Shown piece after piece: positions 9,770-18,934 of a stretch of DNA of 64,000 nucleotides (positions are counted from its first letter, which is position 1; the number at the start of each line of letters is the position of its first letter). The notes beneath the pieces were generated by a model that saw only the letters and a program-made list of their open reading frames with translations, was not told the DNA's origin and searched no databases. Source of the stretch: Ramlibacter sp. (GTDB lineage Bacteria > Pseudomonadota > Gammaproteobacteria > Burkholderiales > Burkholderiaceae_C). Made by a program: the position numbers and the translations under genes. The stretch is taken from positions 558,001 through 622,000 of the forward strand of contig JAHBZN010000002.1 in assembly GCA_019635415.1 (NCBI GenBank), given 5' to 3'.

Positions 9770-11560
9770 ATGTGCGGCATCTTCGGCTACTGGGACCGGC
9801 AGCGGCGCGCGCTGCCCGACGCCGCGCTGGACCGCATGGCCTGCAGCCTGGTCCATCGCGGGCCCGACGATGAGGGCATCTGGCACCGGCCGCAGCGCGG
9901 CGTGGCCATTGGCAACCGGCGGCTGTCCATCATCGACCTGGGCGGCGGCCACCAGCCCTTTGTCTCGGATGACGGGCAGGTGGCGGTGGTGCAGAACGGC
10001 GAGATCTTCAACTACATCGAACTGGCCGACGAGCTGCGTCGCCAGGGCGTGACGCTCAAGACCGCCTCGGACACCGAGGTGATCCTGCGGCTTTACGAGC
10101 GCGAGGGCATTTCCTTCGTGGACAAGCTCAACGGCATGTTTGCCATCGCCATCGATGACCAGCGCGAGGACGCGCTGTACCTCGTGCGCGACCGCATCGG
10201 CGTCAAGCCGCTGTACGTGGCCGACGATGGCCGGCGTGCCGTGTTTGCCTCGGAAATCAAGGCCATTTTGCCTGTAGCCCTTGCCAATCGGACACATAGT
10301 GCTATAGATTTTGAAGCAATTCACCACTACCTGAGCTTCAACTACATCCCGGCGCCCTGGACCATCTGGCAGGGCATCCGGCATGTGATGCCGGGCACCT
10401 GGCTGCGGTTCACGCGCAGTGGCGTGCAGACCGGACGCTGGTGGCGTCTGGCCGACCAGCGCGAGCAGGACCACCGCTATGAGGACTGGGCCGAGGAGTT
10501 CTTGGCCATCCTGGACGACGCCACGCGGGTCCGCCTGCGGGCCGATGTGCCCTGGGGGGCCTTCCTTTCGGGCGGCGTGGATTCCAGCACCATCGTGGGC
10601 CTGATGGCGCGCCATGTGGACCAGCCCGTCAAGACCTTTTGCATCGGCTTCGCGGACCCCCTGTATGACGAATCGGCGTTCGCTGCCGAGGCCGCGCGCC
10701 GGTTCGGCTGTGAGCACACCAGCGAGATCGCCGAACTCAACATGCTGGCCCGCTGGCCGCAGGTCATGCACCACCTCGACCAGCCGCACGGGGATGCGTC
10801 CTTCATGCCGACCCTGCGTGTGAGCGAGCTCGCGGCGAAGCACGTGAAGGTGGTGCTGACGGGCGATGGCGGTGACGAGCTTTTTGCCGGGTACGACAAG
10901 TACGCGGCGTTCTTCGCGCGTGCCGGTGTGCAGGCGCTGGACGCCGGTGGGTTTCAGCGCGCCTATTTCGACTCGATTTCGCTCTTCTCGCGCGAGGCCA
11001 AGCAGGCGCTGTACCAGCCAGCCATCGCCGCGCAGCTGGCGGATATCGACAGCTTCGACGCCGCGGCACGGCCCTGGTTCGATGAGGCGCAGCACTTTGA
11101 CCGCGTCAACCAGGCCCTGTACCTGGACATGCAGCTCCTGCTGTCGGGCAACAACCTCGTCAAGCCCGACCGCATGGGCATGGCCGTGTCCATCGAGGCG
11201 CGCACGCCGTTTCTGGACTGGCGGATGATGGAACTGGCGTTCCGCTCGCGCGGCGACACCAAGTTGCATCAGGGCGACAAGAAGCATTGGTATAAAAAAG
11301 CCGTCGCCCCGCTGATCGGGGATGACCTGGCGCACCGGCGCAAGCAGATGTTCACCGTGCCGATCGGGGACTGGTTCCGTCATGAAAGCCAGGCCTGGCT
11401 GCGCGAGAAGATCACGGGTAGTGAGTTGCTCGGACGGTTGTTCCACCTCAATCAGATCGACGCTATGCTGGATCGTCATTGCGATGGCCGCGCCAACTTT
11501 ACCCGTGAGCTGCGGGCCCTGGTCGCTCTGGCTTTGTGGGGAGATGGTTTTGCGGGCTGA
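9770..11560 (+). CDS. asnB: Asparagine synthase (glutamine-hydrolysing), glycan-cluster AsnB
   Basis: Two-domain amidotransferase (596 aa). The N-terminal class II glutaminase begins MCGIFGYW, exposing the nucleophilic Cys after Met removal. The C-terminal synthetase domain has the pyrophosphate loop FLSGGVDSST near residue 264. AsnB paralogs in glycan loci often amidate sugar acids or have unknown roles, so asparagine synthesis is not certain. A dispersed repeat (10271-10320) encodes the stretch PVALANRTHSAIDFEAI between the two domains. The next gene starts inside its 3' end. Confidence 0.9.
   Translation: MCGIFGYWDRQRRALPDAALDRMACSLVHRGPDDEGIWHRPQRGVAIGNRRLSIIDLGGGHQPFVSDDGQVAVVQNGEIFNYIELADELRRQGVTLKTASDTEVILRLYEREGISFVDKLNGMFAIAIDDQREDALYLVRDRIGVKPLYVADDGRRAVFASEIKAILPVALANRTHSAIDFEAIHHYLSFNYIPAPWTIWQGIRHVMPGTWLRFTRSGVQTGRWWRLADQREQDHRYEDWAEEFLAILDDATRVRLRADVPWGAFLSGGVDSSTIVGLMARHVDQPVKTFCIGFADPLYDESAFAAEAARRFGCEHTSEIAELNMLARWPQVMHHLDQPHGDASFMPTLRVSELAAKHVKVVLTGDGGDELFAGYDKYAAFFARAGVQALDAGGFQRAYFDSISLFSREAKQALYQPAIAAQLADIDSFDAAARPWFDEAQHFDRVNQALYLDMQLLLSGNNLVKPDRMGMAVSIEARTPFLDWRMMELAFRSRGDTKLHQGDKKHWYKKAVAPLIGDDLAHRRKQMFTVPIGDWFRHESQAWLREKITGSELLGRLFHLNQIDAMLDRHCDGRANFTRELRALVALALWGDGFAG
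10271..10320 (-). repeat. Dispersed repeat copy inside asnB
   Basis: The reverse complement is TTGCTTCAAAATCTATAGC, then a spacer, then GGCAAGGGCTACAGGC. In the asnB frame it is read PVALANRTHSAIDFEAI, again placing Ala at both ends of the palindrome (GCT ATA GAT TTT GAA GCA). It lies in the variable linker between the glutaminase and synthetase domains, where extra sequence is tolerable. Confidence 0.7.
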
Positions 11561-12773
11561 CAAGCCCTGCTGGCTCTTTGTTGCCTATGGTGGCGGCCAC
11601 GTGCGCGCCCTTCTTCCTGTAGCGCAGCAAGTGAGAGCCCTGGGTCTGGCTGAGCCGCGTGTGCTTGCTTTGACCACGGCCGCATACGCCGTTCGCGAGG
11701 CCGGCTTCCTGCCTTTGGGGTTTGCTGATTTCGTTCGCCAAGGTGACGATGCCGCCTTGGTTCAGGGCCTACGGATGGCACAGGTCTTGCCTGCTGCGCC
11801 GCTGGACCTGCGCGAGAGTAGTGCCTATCTGGGGCTGTCATACGCCGACCTAGAGGCACGGTACGGAGCGGAGCAGGCAGCCGAGCGCTATGCCCGGGAC
11901 GGCCGTCAGTGCTTTGAGCCAGTGGGCGTCATGGAGCGTATCCTGCGTGAGATCGCGCCTGCTTTGGTGGTGACTACCAGTGCGCCGCGTGCTGAGAAGG
12001 CGACTGTGCTTGCGGCTCGGCGCCTGGGTATCCCCGCCGCGTGCGTCGTGGATCTTTTTGCCGTGGACGAGGTCGGATGGGTTGGTCAACCCGGATTCGC
12101 CGACCGCATCTGTGTGCTCAATGAGCGCGTGCGCGAACGCGTGCTCGCGGCAGGGCGGCAAGCTCAAGAGGTGGTGGTCACGGGCAATCCGGCCTTCGAC
12201 GCCGTTAACTCGATCGAGGCCCGGAACAGAGGCGTGCGGCTGCGTCGCGAACAGGGTTGGGACGGCGCCCAGGTCGTGCTTTGGGCGTCACAGCCGGAAC
12301 CTCTAAGCCATCCATCCGTGCCAGGACGCAGCGGTGACCCCGACTTGCCGGGTCGCATCGAAGCCAGCTTGGTGAACTGGGCTGGCTATGAACCCAATCG
12401 GGTTCTGGTCGTGCGTCCCCACCCGAGCGAACCCGAGCGGCAGGCCTTCCCCTTGCCGGGTGTGCGCTGGGATGGGCGACAATTCGAGCTACATCCGCTG
12501 ATCCATGCGGCCGATGTGCTTGTGACCATGAATTCGACTGTGGCTGTGGAGGCTTGGCTGGCGGGCACACCGGTTATCCAGGTTCTGGGGTCGCTCTTCG
12601 ATGACTCCGTGCCGTTGGCTCGGTACGGTATGGCTACGGCCTGCAGGGATCCAGCTCGTTTGGACTCTCTGTTGCGCGCGGTCGGGACAGGGCGCGGAGC
12701 GGCGGGCAGCAGCCAAGGCAGCGGTCAGGCGGCCACAAGGGTGTTGGCGGTATTGAAGGAATTAGTGAAATGA
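11544..12773 (+). CDS. Putative GT-B-fold glycosyltransferase
   Basis: Protein of 409 aa, not confidently identified. The start LFVAYGGGHVRALLPVAQQ resembles the glycine-rich first loop of MurG-like GT-B enzymes. The C-terminal half has VRPHPSEPERQ and HAADVLVTMNSTVAVEAWLA, followed by GTPVIQVLGS, a pattern seen in surface-carbohydrate transferases and NeuC-like folds. It is the only glycosyltransferase candidate in the island, so it may transfer the nonulosonic acid (inference). The ATG overlaps the asnB stop by 17 bases with GGGGAG just upstream. Codons become visibly less GC-rich from here. Confidence 0.6.
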   Translation: MVLRADKPCWLFVAYGGGHVRALLPVAQQVRALGLAEPRVLALTTAAYAVREAGFLPLGFADFVRQGDDAALVQGLRMAQVLPAAPLDLRESSAYLGLSYADLEARYGAEQAAERYARDGRQCFEPVGVMERILREIAPALVVTTSAPRAEKATVLAARRLGIPAACVVDLFAVDEVGWVGQPGFADRICVLNERVRERVLAAGRQAQEVVVTGNPAFDAVNSIEARNRGVRLRREQGWDGAQVVLWASQPEPLSHPSVPGRSGDPDLPGRIEASLVNWAGYEPNRVLVVRPHPSEPERQAFPLPGVRWDGRQFELHPLIHAADVLVTMNSTVAVEAWLAGTPVIQVLGSLFDDSVPLARYGMATACRDPARLDSLLRAVGTGRGAAGSSQGSGQAATRVLAVLKELVK

Positions 12774-13945
12774 GTTCTTATCTGAGTATCGAGCCGCGCA
12801 ATGTGCAGCAGCGCTACAACTTGCCAAGTGACGTTAAATTCTGCAAGCGGTGTACCGTGTCAAACCAGCGTCCACGCATCGTCTTCGACTCCGATGGCAT
12901 ATGCTCGGCCTGCCACTATGCGGTTTACAAGCGCGAGAAGGTGGATTGGGCCGAGCGCGATCGAGAATTGCGCGAGCTTTGCGATCGCCACCGTAAGGGT
13001 GACGGCAGCTATGACGTAATCGTGCCGTGCAGCGGTGGCAAGGACGGCAGCTTCGTCGCCCACCAACTCAAATACCACTACGGAATGAATCCATTGTGCG
13101 TAACCTGGGCGCCGCTACTGCCCACCGAGATTGGTCGGCGAAACCTGGATGCCTTTGTCCATGCGGGCTTCAACCACGTGCTGGGAACACCCGATCCTGT
13201 GACCACACGCAAGCTCACACAATTGTCTTTCGCCTATCTTGGGGATCCATTCCAGCCATTCATTTATGGCCAGACGAACTACCCGTTGCACATGGCGGTC
13301 AAGCACGACGTGCAATTGATCATGTACGGCGAGAACGGCGAGGTGGAGTACGGCGGTGACATGAAAAACGCCTTCAAACCCACGCGTGACATTGCCGACC
13401 ACGACAAGCACTATTTTTCAGGCCTGCCACCGGAGTTCTGGGCCGACCATGGGGTGTCGCTCGCTGAGCTTTACCCCTTCACTGCCCCGTCGTATGCTCG
13501 GATCCTCGAAAACAGAACCCAGATTCATTTCTTCGGTTACTACAAGTTCTGGGATCCGCAGGAGAATTTCTACTACTGTGTGGAAAACACTGGTTTCTCA
13601 CCCAACACTGAACGCTCGGAGGGCACCTACTCCAAGTACGCGAGCCTGGATGACCGCATTGATGGCTACCACTATTACCTAGCGTATATCAAGTTTGGCA
13701 TCGGCCGCACTACCTCGGACACGGCGCACGAAATACGCGACAGCAAGATCACTCGCGAGGAGGGCATCGCCTTGGTGCGCCGGTACGACGGTGAATTCCC
13801 GCAGCGCTACTTCCGCGATTTTTTGGATTACTGTGAAATCAGTGAAGAGGATTTCTACGCCGTAATCGACAGTTGGCGGTCCGACCATCTTTGGAAGCGT
13901 GAGGATGGCCACTGGCGGTTGCGTCACCCCATCTGGGAAAACTGA
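12770..13945 (+). CDS. N-acetyl sugar amidotransferase (WbpG/PseA family)
   Basis: ATP-dependent amidotransferase (391 aa). It shows a Cys-rich zinc site (FCKRCTVSNQRPRI, then GICSACHYA) and the PP-loop ATPase motif VPCSGGKDGSF near residue 87. Family members turn an N-acetyl group of a sugar into an acetamidino group, taking ammonia from HisH/HisF-type partners, which follow immediately. The start overlaps the previous stop (ATGA). With the nonulosonate genes downstream, it likely modifies a legionaminic-type sugar (inference). Confidence 0.85.
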   Translation: MSSYLSIEPRNVQQRYNLPSDVKFCKRCTVSNQRPRIVFDSDGICSACHYAVYKREKVDWAERDRELRELCDRHRKGDGSYDVIVPCSGGKDGSFVAHQLKYHYGMNPLCVTWAPLLPTEIGRRNLDAFVHAGFNHVLGTPDPVTTRKLTQLSFAYLGDPFQPFIYGQTNYPLHMAVKHDVQLIMYGENGEVEYGGDMKNAFKPTRDIADHDKHYFSGLPPEFWADHGVSLAELYPFTAPSYARILENRTQIHFFGYYKFWDPQENFYYCVENTGFSPNTERSEGTYSKYASLDDRIDGYHYYLAYIKFGIGRTTSDTAHEIRDSKITREEGIALVRRYDGEFPQRYFRDFLDYCEISEEDFYAVIDSWRSDHLWKREDGHWRLRHPIWEN

Positions 13946-13951
13946 AGAGCG

Positions 13952-14734
13952 ATGGTCAAGCCCAGCGTCCGCATCATCCCCCGCCTGGATATCAAGGGCC
14001 CCAACCTCATCAAGGGTATTCACCTGGAGGGCCTGCGTGTGGTGGGCGACCCGCACGAGTTCGCGCTTCGCTACTATGCGGAAGGCGCCGACGAGTTGCT
14101 ATTCCTTGACATTGTGGCCAGCCTCTATCAGCGCAACAACCTTACCGACATCATCAAGCGAGCGGCCGACCGCATCTACGTGCCCATTACCGTGGCCGGC
14201 GGTATCCGTTCGCTCGACGACGTGAGCAAGATGATGGCTTCGGGCGCCGACAAGGTGGCGATCAACACCGCCGCCATTGCGCGGCCACAGCTGGTGACCG
14301 AAGTGGCGGGGCGCTACGGCTCGCAGTGCATGGTGCTGGGCATCGAGGCCAAGCGCGTGGGCGAGGGCCGCTGGGAGGCCTATACGGACAACGGACGCGA
14401 GAAGACCGGCAAGGACGTGGTGCAGTGGGCGCGCGAGGCGGTCGACCTGGGCGCCGGCGAGATCCTGCTGACCTCGGTAGACCAAGAGGGCACTCGCAAG
14501 GGTTTCGACGTGGCGCTGCTGCAGCAGGTGTGCGACGCTGTTCGCGTGCCGGTGATCGCGAGCGGCGGCTTCGGCAAGGCCAGTGACCTGGCCGTCGCGT
14601 GCGCGACCGGCGCGTCGGGTGTGGCGATCGCCGATGCGCTGCACTGGAAGCGCATGTCGCTAGGGCAGGTCAAGCAGGCAGCGGTGGATGCGGGGCTGGA
14701 TGTGCGGCTGTCTGAACCGGGAGGTGCATCATGA
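13952..14734 (+). CDS. hisF2: HisF-like amidation partner (WbuZ/HisF2 type)
   Basis: TIM-barrel paralog of the imidazole-glycerol-phosphate synthase cyclase subunit (260 aa). It keeps the first catalytic Asp (RIIPRLDIKG; usually RIIPCLDV in HisF) and the late SVDQEGTRKG loop. The position of the second catalytic Asp (IDAKR in HisF) reads GIEAKR, an Asp-to-Glu change. With a WbpG-like gene before it and a HisH-like gene after, it should channel ammonia for sugar amidation rather than make histidine. Confidence 0.85.
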   Translation: MVKPSVRIIPRLDIKGPNLIKGIHLEGLRVVGDPHEFALRYYAEGADELLFLDIVASLYQRNNLTDIIKRAADRIYVPITVAGGIRSLDDVSKMMASGADKVAINTAAIARPQLVTEVAGRYGSQCMVLGIEAKRVGEGRWEAYTDNGREKTGKDVVQWAREAVDLGAGEILLTSVDQEGTRKGFDVALLQQVCDAVRVPVIASGGFGKASDLAVACATGASGVAIADALHWKRMSLGQVKQAAVDAGLDVRLSEPGGAS

Positions 14735-14792
14735 ACTGCCAGTCAGTCCAAAGGCTAATAGCCCCACAGCCGAGGGCGGCAGAGGGTGGCAG

Positions 14793-15434
14793 GTGAGCAT
14801 TCCAGTCACGGTGATTGACTACGGTATCGGCAACCTGCTGAATGTCGTGCGGGCGCTGGAGCATTGCGGCGCGTCAGTTCGCCTGGTGGATAAGGCGTCC
14901 GCCTCCGACATCGATTCGCCGCGGCTCGTCCTGCCGGGTGTAGGCGCTTTCGGCGACGGTATGGTGGAGCTGCGCGCGCGCGGGTTGGATGACCTTGTCA
15001 AACGGTTTGCTGATACCGGCCGCCCGTTCCTGGGCATCTGCGTCGGCATGCAGATGATGTTCGAGGCCAGCGAAGAGATGGGCGTGCACGAGGGCCTGGG
15101 CTTGTTGGGCGGGCGCGTGCAAGCGGTGCCTGCGGTGGGCGTGAACGGCGCGCCGCACCGCATTCCCCACATCGGCTGGAGTCCACTGGAGCGGGCGCGC
15201 GAATCGTGGGAAGGCAGCGTTCTGGAGGGGATGGCGCCGCGCGAGCGCGTCTATTTCGTCCATTCTTTCGCTGCTCAGCCCACGCAGACCGGTGACCGGC
15301 TGGCGAACGTCGACTACGATGGCCAGCCGATCTGCGCGGCCGTACAGCGCGGCAACCTGCATGGCTGTCAGTTTCATCCTGAGCGCAGCGCCCTGCCGGG
15401 CCTGGCGATGCTGCGAAAGTTTCTTGCGCTATGA
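14793..15434 (+). CDS. hisH2: HisH-like glutamine amidotransferase (WbuY/HisH2 type)
   Basis: Class I glutaminase (213 aa) that releases ammonia for the HisF-like/WbpG-like partners. The nucleophile motif is GICVGMQMMFE and the His-Glu pair is in GCQFHPERS, so the triad appears intact. The start opens VTVIDYGIGNLLNVVRALE. The GTG at 14793 has a GAGGGTGG-type ribosome site; a longer frame from 14688 overlaps the HisF-like gene and adds non-homologous residues. The stop overlaps the next start. Confidence 0.86.
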   Translation: MSIPVTVIDYGIGNLLNVVRALEHCGASVRLVDKASASDIDSPRLVLPGVGAFGDGMVELRARGLDDLVKRFADTGRPFLGICVGMQMMFEASEEMGVHEGLGLLGGRVQAVPAVGVNGAPHRIPHIGWSPLERARESWEGSVLEGMAPRERVYFVHSFAAQPTQTGDRLANVDYDGQPICAAVQRGNLHGCQFHPERSALPGLAMLRKFLAL

Positions 15435-16141
15435 GTGGCGGCAGCATCATTGCCACTATCTGCGCGCGCGGCGGCAGCAAGGGCCTGCCCGGCAAAAACA
15501 TCCGGTTCTTCAATGGTCGACCGCTGATCGCGCACAGCATCGCGCAAGCGCTGGCCTGCAAGCGCATCGACGTGGTGTACGTGTCCACCGACGACGAGGC
15601 GATTGCTGGGGTAGCGCGCGAGGCAGGCGCGCAGGTGCCTTTCCTGCGACCGGCGGATCTGGCGAGTGACAGCGCGCCCAAGCTGCCAGTGATCGAGCAC
15701 ATGGTGTCGTGGCTGGAACGGCAAGGTCAGTCTGTTGTGCGCATCGTTGACCTGCAGCCGACCTCGCCTCTGCGTCAAGCGAGCGACATCGCTGCGGCAC
15801 TGGATACCGCGCCCGATGCGCAGCTCGTCGTGAGCGTCACGCCCACCGGCGACAACCCGTACTTCAACCTGGTCGAACAGCGCGCTGACGGCAGCGTGCA
15901 TCTGTGCAAGGGCGACGGCAGCACGCGACGGCAGGACGCGCCGCCAGTCTATGCGCTCAACGGCTCTGTCTACGTGTGGCAGCGTGCCGCGCTCGCGCAT
16001 GCAGCGCTGCATGGCTTGTGGAGCGTGAAGATCGCGCCCTACGTGATGCCGCGCTGGAAATCGGTGGACATCGACGTGCTGGAAGACTTCGAGTACGCGC
16101 AGTGGCTGGCTGCGCGGCATGCGGGAGAGCTGGATGGCTGA
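15431..16141 (+). CDS. CMP-nonulosonate (acylneuraminate/legionaminate) cytidylyltransferase
   Basis: NeuA-type enzyme (236 aa) that activates a nonulosonic acid with CTP. It opens IIATICARGGSKGLPGKNIR, the nucleotide-binding signature, followed by ADLASD, DLQPTSPLRQ and a late KSVDIDVLEDFEYA. It is single-domain, lacking the esterase domain of some NeuA proteins. Given the neighbours, CMP-legionaminate synthase (LegF) is the best specific guess, though sialate or pseudaminate cannot be excluded from sequence alone. It overlaps the HisH-like stop and neuB. Confidence 0.88.
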   Translation: MSGGSIIATICARGGSKGLPGKNIRFFNGRPLIAHSIAQALACKRIDVVYVSTDDEAIAGVAREAGAQVPFLRPADLASDSAPKLPVIEHMVSWLERQGQSVVRIVDLQPTSPLRQASDIAAALDTAPDAQLVVSVTPTGDNPYFNLVEQRADGSVHLCKGDGSTRRQDAPPVYALNGSVYVWQRAALAHAALHGLWSVKIAPYVMPRWKSVDIDVLEDFEYAQWLAARHAGELDG

Positions 16142-17165
16142 GAAGGTGTTCGTGATCGCCGAAGCCGGCGTCAACCACAATGGCGAGCTGGCGCTGGCGC
16201 TGGCCTTGTGCGATGCTGCCCACGCGACGGGCGCAGATGCGGTCAAGTTCCAGACCTTCCGTGCGCAGGACTTGGTGCTGCCCGGCGCGCCCACTGCTGG
16301 CTACCAGGCTCGCGAGACCGGCGAGATCGACCAGTTCGCGATGCTGCAGAAGCTGGAGCTGTCCGAAGAGGTGCACGGGAAGATCAAGGCGCATTGCGAC
16401 AGCATCGGCATTGAGTTCTTCTCCACGCCGTTCTCGGTCGATGCGGTGGACATGCTGGTGGCGTTGGGCGTGCGCCGGCTCAAGCTGTCGTCGGGCGAGC
16501 TCACCCATCGCGCGCTGGTCGAGCACGCGGCCGCCACCGGCTTACCGCTGCTGCTATCCACTGGCATGGCGACCATGGGCGAAATCCGCGAGGCCTTGCT
16601 GTGGACTCAGAAAGTGCGCGGCGACCTGGACGGGGTGACTGTTCTGCACTGCACGTCGGCCTATCCGGCCAATGATGAGTCGCTCAACCTGCGAGCCATA
16701 CCCGTCATGAGAGGCGATCTCGGTCTGCCCGTTGGCTACTCCGACCACAGCCTGGGTATCGAGGCTGCGCTCGCTGCGGTCGCCCTGGGCGCAACCGTGG
16801 TGGAGAAGCATCTCACCCTGGACCGAGCGATGGCGGGGCCCGACCACAGCGCCTCGCTTGAGCCGGCTGAATTCGAAAGCATGGTGTTGGGCATCCGGCG
16901 CACGATTGCCATGCTGGGTGACGGCGTCAAGGCGCCCACAGCGCAGGAGCTGGATACGACGCGGGTGGCACGTCGCAGTGTCGCCGCTGCGGTCAGCATT
17001 CCAGCCGGCACCGTGATCGAGGCTTCCATGCTGCTGTGTCGTCGGCCTGCCACTGGCATCCCTCCGCGTCAACTTGAACAGGTCGTGGGCCGCCGCAGCC
17101 GCACGGCTATTGCTGCGGGTACGGTGTTGCAGTGGGATCAGTTCGAAGGAGAGGCCGGGCCGTGA
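16134..17165 (+). CDS. neuB: N-acetylneuraminate/legionaminate synthase
   Basis: Condenses a 2-acetamido hexose with phosphoenolpyruvate to form a nonulosonic acid (343 aa). The TIM-barrel start FVIAEAGVNHNGELALALAL and the KFQTFRAQDL strand are typical, as are HCTSAYPAN, YSDHSLG and EKHLTLD. A C-terminal SAF (antifreeze-like) domain begins near residue 285. The ATG at 16134 overlaps the cytidylyltransferase stop. A NeuC-type rather than PseG-type neighbour favours the sialic/legionaminic branch. Confidence 0.92.
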   Translation: MAEKVFVIAEAGVNHNGELALALALCDAAHATGADAVKFQTFRAQDLVLPGAPTAGYQARETGEIDQFAMLQKLELSEEVHGKIKAHCDSIGIEFFSTPFSVDAVDMLVALGVRRLKLSSGELTHRALVEHAAATGLPLLLSTGMATMGEIREALLWTQKVRGDLDGVTVLHCTSAYPANDESLNLRAIPVMRGDLGLPVGYSDHSLGIEAALAAVALGATVVEKHLTLDRAMAGPDHSASLEPAEFESMVLGIRRTIAMLGDGVKAPTAQELDTTRVARRSVAAAVSIPAGTVIEASMLLCRRPATGIPPRQLEQVVGRRSRTAIAAGTVLQWDQFEGEAGP

Positions 17166-18304
17166 GAACTGTCCCGCGCCGCGTGGTCTACCTGAGTGGG
17201 ACACGGGCCGACTTCGGCTTGATGCGCAGCACGCTCAACTGCATAGCCTCGGTCCCAGGACTGGCTCTAGAAGTGTTGGTCACGGGCATGCACCTTAGTG
17301 CGGCCCATGGCATGACCGTGGAAGAAATCCGGGCCAGTGGCTTGGTGGTCGCAGGCGAACTGCAGTTGGACATGGACACGCGCAATGCTACCAGCATGGT
17401 CCTGGGGATCGCCGACTGCCTGCACGGGATCACCGGAGTGCTGGCGCGCGAACGACCCGACATGCTGTTGTTGCTCGGCGATCGCGGCGAAATGCTGGCG
17501 GGCGCCATCGCCGCGCTGCATCTGGGTATCGTGACGGCACATATCCATGGCGGCGAGCGTTCGGGCACGGTGGACGAACCCGTGCGGCATGCGATCAGCA
17601 AGCTGTGCACCTACCACTTCGTGGCCACCCGGCCATCGGCCGATCGGCTGATTCGCATGGGCGAGGACCCCGCGCGCATCTTCGTGACGGGTGCGCCAGG
17701 GCTTGACGGGCTCGAGGCCGCAGCGGCCATGGACCCGCAGTCATGCCGCCAGGCCCTGGGGCTGGAAGGCGACCGAGACTTTGTGCTCGCGTTGTTCCAT
17801 CCGGTGGTCCAGCAGGCGCGGGACGCTTTCATCCAGACGCAAGCCCTGGCGCAGGCCCTGTCCAGCCTGGGGCGTCCGGTGGTGTGGCTCGCGCCTAACT
17901 CAGACGCCGGGTCGGCCGACATCCTGCGTGCGCTCGAAACTAGTGGCCTGCCCGCAGGCTCGGTGCGGCTGACGCACCTGCCACGCGAGGTCTTCTGCGC
18001 GGCCATGCGCCATTGCAGCGTCATGGTGGGCAATTCGTCGGCCGGTATCATCGAAGCGGCGAGCTTCGGCACACCGGTGGTCAACGTGGGCGATCGGCAG
18101 AAGCTGCGCGAGCGCAACGACAACGTGGTGGATGTTCCCGTGCAGGCGGAAGCGATTGGCAAGGCGCTCGAGGCGGCGCTCGCGCATGGGCGCTGGCCGT
18201 GTATAAACCGCTATGGCGACGGGGCGACTGCCGGACGCATTGCGGGCCTTGTCGAAACGCTGGCGTTGTCCGCCGACCTGCTCGAAAAAACCAATACGTA
18301 CTGA
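17162..18304 (+). CDS. neuC: UDP-sugar 2-epimerase (hydrolysing), NeuC/LegG type
   Basis: GT-B-fold enzyme (380 aa) that epimerises C2 of a UDP-HexNAc and releases free ManNAc or its 2,4-diacetamido-6-deoxy analogue. It opens RRVVYLSGTRADFGLMRSTL and contains LLGDRGEMLAGAIAA, HIHGGERSGTVDEPVRHA and VGNSSAGIIEAASFGTPVVN, all typical of this family. The GTG at 17162 overlaps the neuB stop. In this context the likely substrate is UDP-N,N'-diacetylbacillosamine (LegG activity). Confidence 0.9.
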   Translation: MRTVPRRVVYLSGTRADFGLMRSTLNCIASVPGLALEVLVTGMHLSAAHGMTVEEIRASGLVVAGELQLDMDTRNATSMVLGIADCLHGITGVLARERPDMLLLLGDRGEMLAGAIAALHLGIVTAHIHGGERSGTVDEPVRHAISKLCTYHFVATRPSADRLIRMGEDPARIFVTGAPGLDGLEAAAAMDPQSCRQALGLEGDRDFVLALFHPVVQQARDAFIQTQALAQALSSLGRPVVWLAPNSDAGSADILRALETSGLPAGSVRLTHLPREVFCAAMRHCSVMVGNSSAGIIEAASFGTPVVNVGDRQKLRERNDNVVDVPVQAEAIGKALEAALAHGRWPCINRYGDGATAGRIAGLVETLALSADLLEKTNTY

Positions 18305-18311
18305 CGCGCTG

Positions 18312-18934
18312 ATGACCTCTGCCCCCCCAACCCGATTGCTGATCTTCGGCGCTGGCGGGCACGCGCGCGTGGTCGCGGATGCGGCCCTGGGTCAGGGCCC
18401 TTGGGCGTCTCTGTCGGGGTCCGACCGCGACGCCGCCAAATGCGTAGGCCAGTTGATGCCGGGTATTGATCTGATCGAACCCTCGAACGCGATGGCGTGG
18501 GACGGGGCGATTCACGTGGCGATCGGCCACAATGCCTCGCGTGAGCGGGAGGCCCACACACTGGGCATGCAGCGTCTGGCCACGGTCGCCCACCGCGCGG
18601 CCGTGGTGTCTGCGATGGCTTCGCTGGGCCCTGGGTGCTTTGTGGCGGCGACGGCGGTGGTGGCTCCGCAGGCGTCGCTGGGGGCCGGCGTCATTGTCAA
18701 CCATGGGGCGGTGATCGACCACGATACCGTGGTGGGTGAGTTTTCGCATGTGGCGCCGGGCGCCGTGCTGTGCGGTGATGTGCGGCTGGGTCGGCGCGTG
18801 CTGGTGGGCGCTGGCGCCGTGGTGCTGCCAGGCGGGCGGGTGGGCGATGACATCGTGGTGGGCGCCGGCAGCGTGGTGGACAGGGCGCTCGAGGAACCCG
18901 GGACCTATGCCGGAACACCGGCCAGGAGACTGAA

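Noticed and set aside
14688..14792. Longer start for the HisH-like protein
   Set aside because: Overlaps the HisF-like gene and adds residues unlike the family; the GTG at 14793 has a good ribosome site.
13952..15434. Histidine-biosynthesis hisF/hisH
   Set aside because: The HisF-like protein has altered catalytic residues and both genes sit inside a WbpG/NeuB glycan operon with no other his genes.
15431..18304. Pseudaminic acid pathway
   Set aside because: No PseB-type short dehydratase or PseG-type hydrolase is seen; the epimerase is of NeuC type and the dehydratase is the long membrane form.
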